DNA of 28,860 nt from a virus. Position 1 is the stretch's first letter; each line of letters begins with the position of its first letter. The position numbers and the translations under genes were made by a program. The notes beneath the pieces were generated by a model that worked only from the letters and a program-made list of their open reading frames with translations, searched no databases and was not told the DNA's origin. Positions 28,533 to 28,860 of the stretch are shown here, piece after piece. The DNA is taken from positions 1 to 28,860 of IMG/VR virus record IMGVR_UViG_3300021137_000068. One strand, 5' to 3'.

Positions 28533-28790
28533 ATGAATATTACAGACAACGATATTTCAAGTCTTTATCCACATACCATGGACATAAAAAAAACAAAACC
28601 TTTTGAAAAAGTTGATGAAGGTGTTGTTGATGGTGAATTATGGCACACTGTATCTACCACTAGTGGTAGTGAAGTAGATAAATGGTTGCGTAAGAACGGG
28701 GCAATTCAAATTACTACAGTGTGGCCTACTACCCAATATTTTGATTTGTCCGATAAACTTTACATGTTGTTATTATTGAGGTTTCAATGA
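28533..28790 (+). CDS. Small unassigned protein
   Basis: The protein has 85 residues. No motif was recognised; the middle (VDGELWHTVSTTSGSEVDKW) and the end (YFDLSDKLYMLLLLRFQ) look like an alpha/beta domain. It starts one base after the previous stop and ends in ATGA with the next gene. There is no strong Shine-Dalgarno, so coupling is likely. Confidence 0.5.
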   Translation: MNITDNDISSLYPHTMDIKKTKPFEKVDEGVVDGELWHTVSTTSGSEVDKWLRKNGAIQITTVWPTTQYFDLSDKLYMLLLLRFQ

Positions 28791-28860
28791 CTAAGGAATG
28801 GTATAACCCAATTAAATTGCCATGTGGTGGCACTGCATACTTTGATGAAGGTGCTGGCTA
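28787..28860 (+). CDS. Start of a gene cut by the right edge
   Basis: ATG at 28787 overlaps the previous stop and the frame is open to the end (24 codons: MTKEWYNPIKLPCGGTAYFD and onward). Too little is visible for assignment. Confidence 0.5.
   Translation, partial: MTKEWYNPIKLPCGGTAYFDEGAG

Noticed and set aside
1-28860. tRNA genes, CRISPR arrays, insertion sequences, integrase or attachment sites
   Set aside because: I looked for cloverleaf arms, regular direct repeats and transposase or recombinase motifs and saw none; a covariance search for tRNAs was not possible.

Overview
The window is a gene-dense, AT-rich stretch of a tailed-phage genome. It looks like a T4-related myovirus of an aquatic Gram-negative host. 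The main evidence is a T4-type replication set: family B DNA polymerase (gp43 type), sliding clamp (gp45 type), an Rnh-type flap nuclease and a DsbA-like protein. Short start/stop overlaps (ATGA, TAATG) join most genes, two free-standing homing endonucleases are present, and TAAATA-core sequences resemble T4 late promoters. Clear sigma70-type promoters (TTGACA, 17 bp, TATAAT) also recur, so host RNA polymerase is probably used for early and middle genes. All genes are on the + strand except one GIY-YIG endonuclease. No tRNA, rRNA, CRISPR array or insertion sequence was seen, and no gene-free stretch exceeds about 130 bases.

Layout. 1-3171: five genes, probably virion or lysis related: a HExxH metallopeptidase-like protein (cut by the left edge), a GH19 endolysin with a twin-arginine-like leader, a basic DUF6321-like protein and two small proteins. 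Four of the five show near-identical N-termini that resemble the T4 capsid-targeting sequence. 3190-7745: DsbA-like protein, HNH homing endonuclease, DNA polymerase and sliding clamp. 7742-12298: a small virion-like protein, a DpdA-type DNA guanine transglycosylase, a glycosyltransferase, a very acidic protein and a histone H1-like (Hc1) protein. 12371-18580: folE, small genes, a cytidylyltransferase-like gene, queD, a 63-residue type II (DfrB/R67-like) dihydrofolate reductase, queE with an unusual radical-SAM motif, a second glycosyltransferase and a sugar-nucleotide epimerase. 18599-22725: UV-damage endonuclease, the minus-strand GIY-YIG endonuclease, two unassigned genes and the flap nuclease. 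22709-28860: many small, mostly unassigned genes, among them a secreted lysine-rich peptide, a phasin-like protein, a GNAT acetyltransferase and small membrane proteins, with one clear intrinsic terminator.

How the genes may work together. FolE, QueD and QueE turn GTP into 7-carboxy-7-deazaguanine (CDG). DpdA can exchange guanine in DNA for a 7-deazaguanine, which is a known anti-restriction strategy. QueC, needed for preQ0, is not in the window, so the modified base may be CDG itself, or QueC may lie elsewhere or come from the host. The DfrB-like gene lies between queD and queE and links the cluster to folate. The 74 bases before queD can fold as a preQ1-I-like pseudoknot that competes with a hairpin masking the queD Shine-Dalgarno, so the cluster may sense its own product. 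Two repair/replication genes (uvsE and the flap nuclease) have promoters whose -10 box lies six bases before ATG, which predicts leaderless mRNAs.
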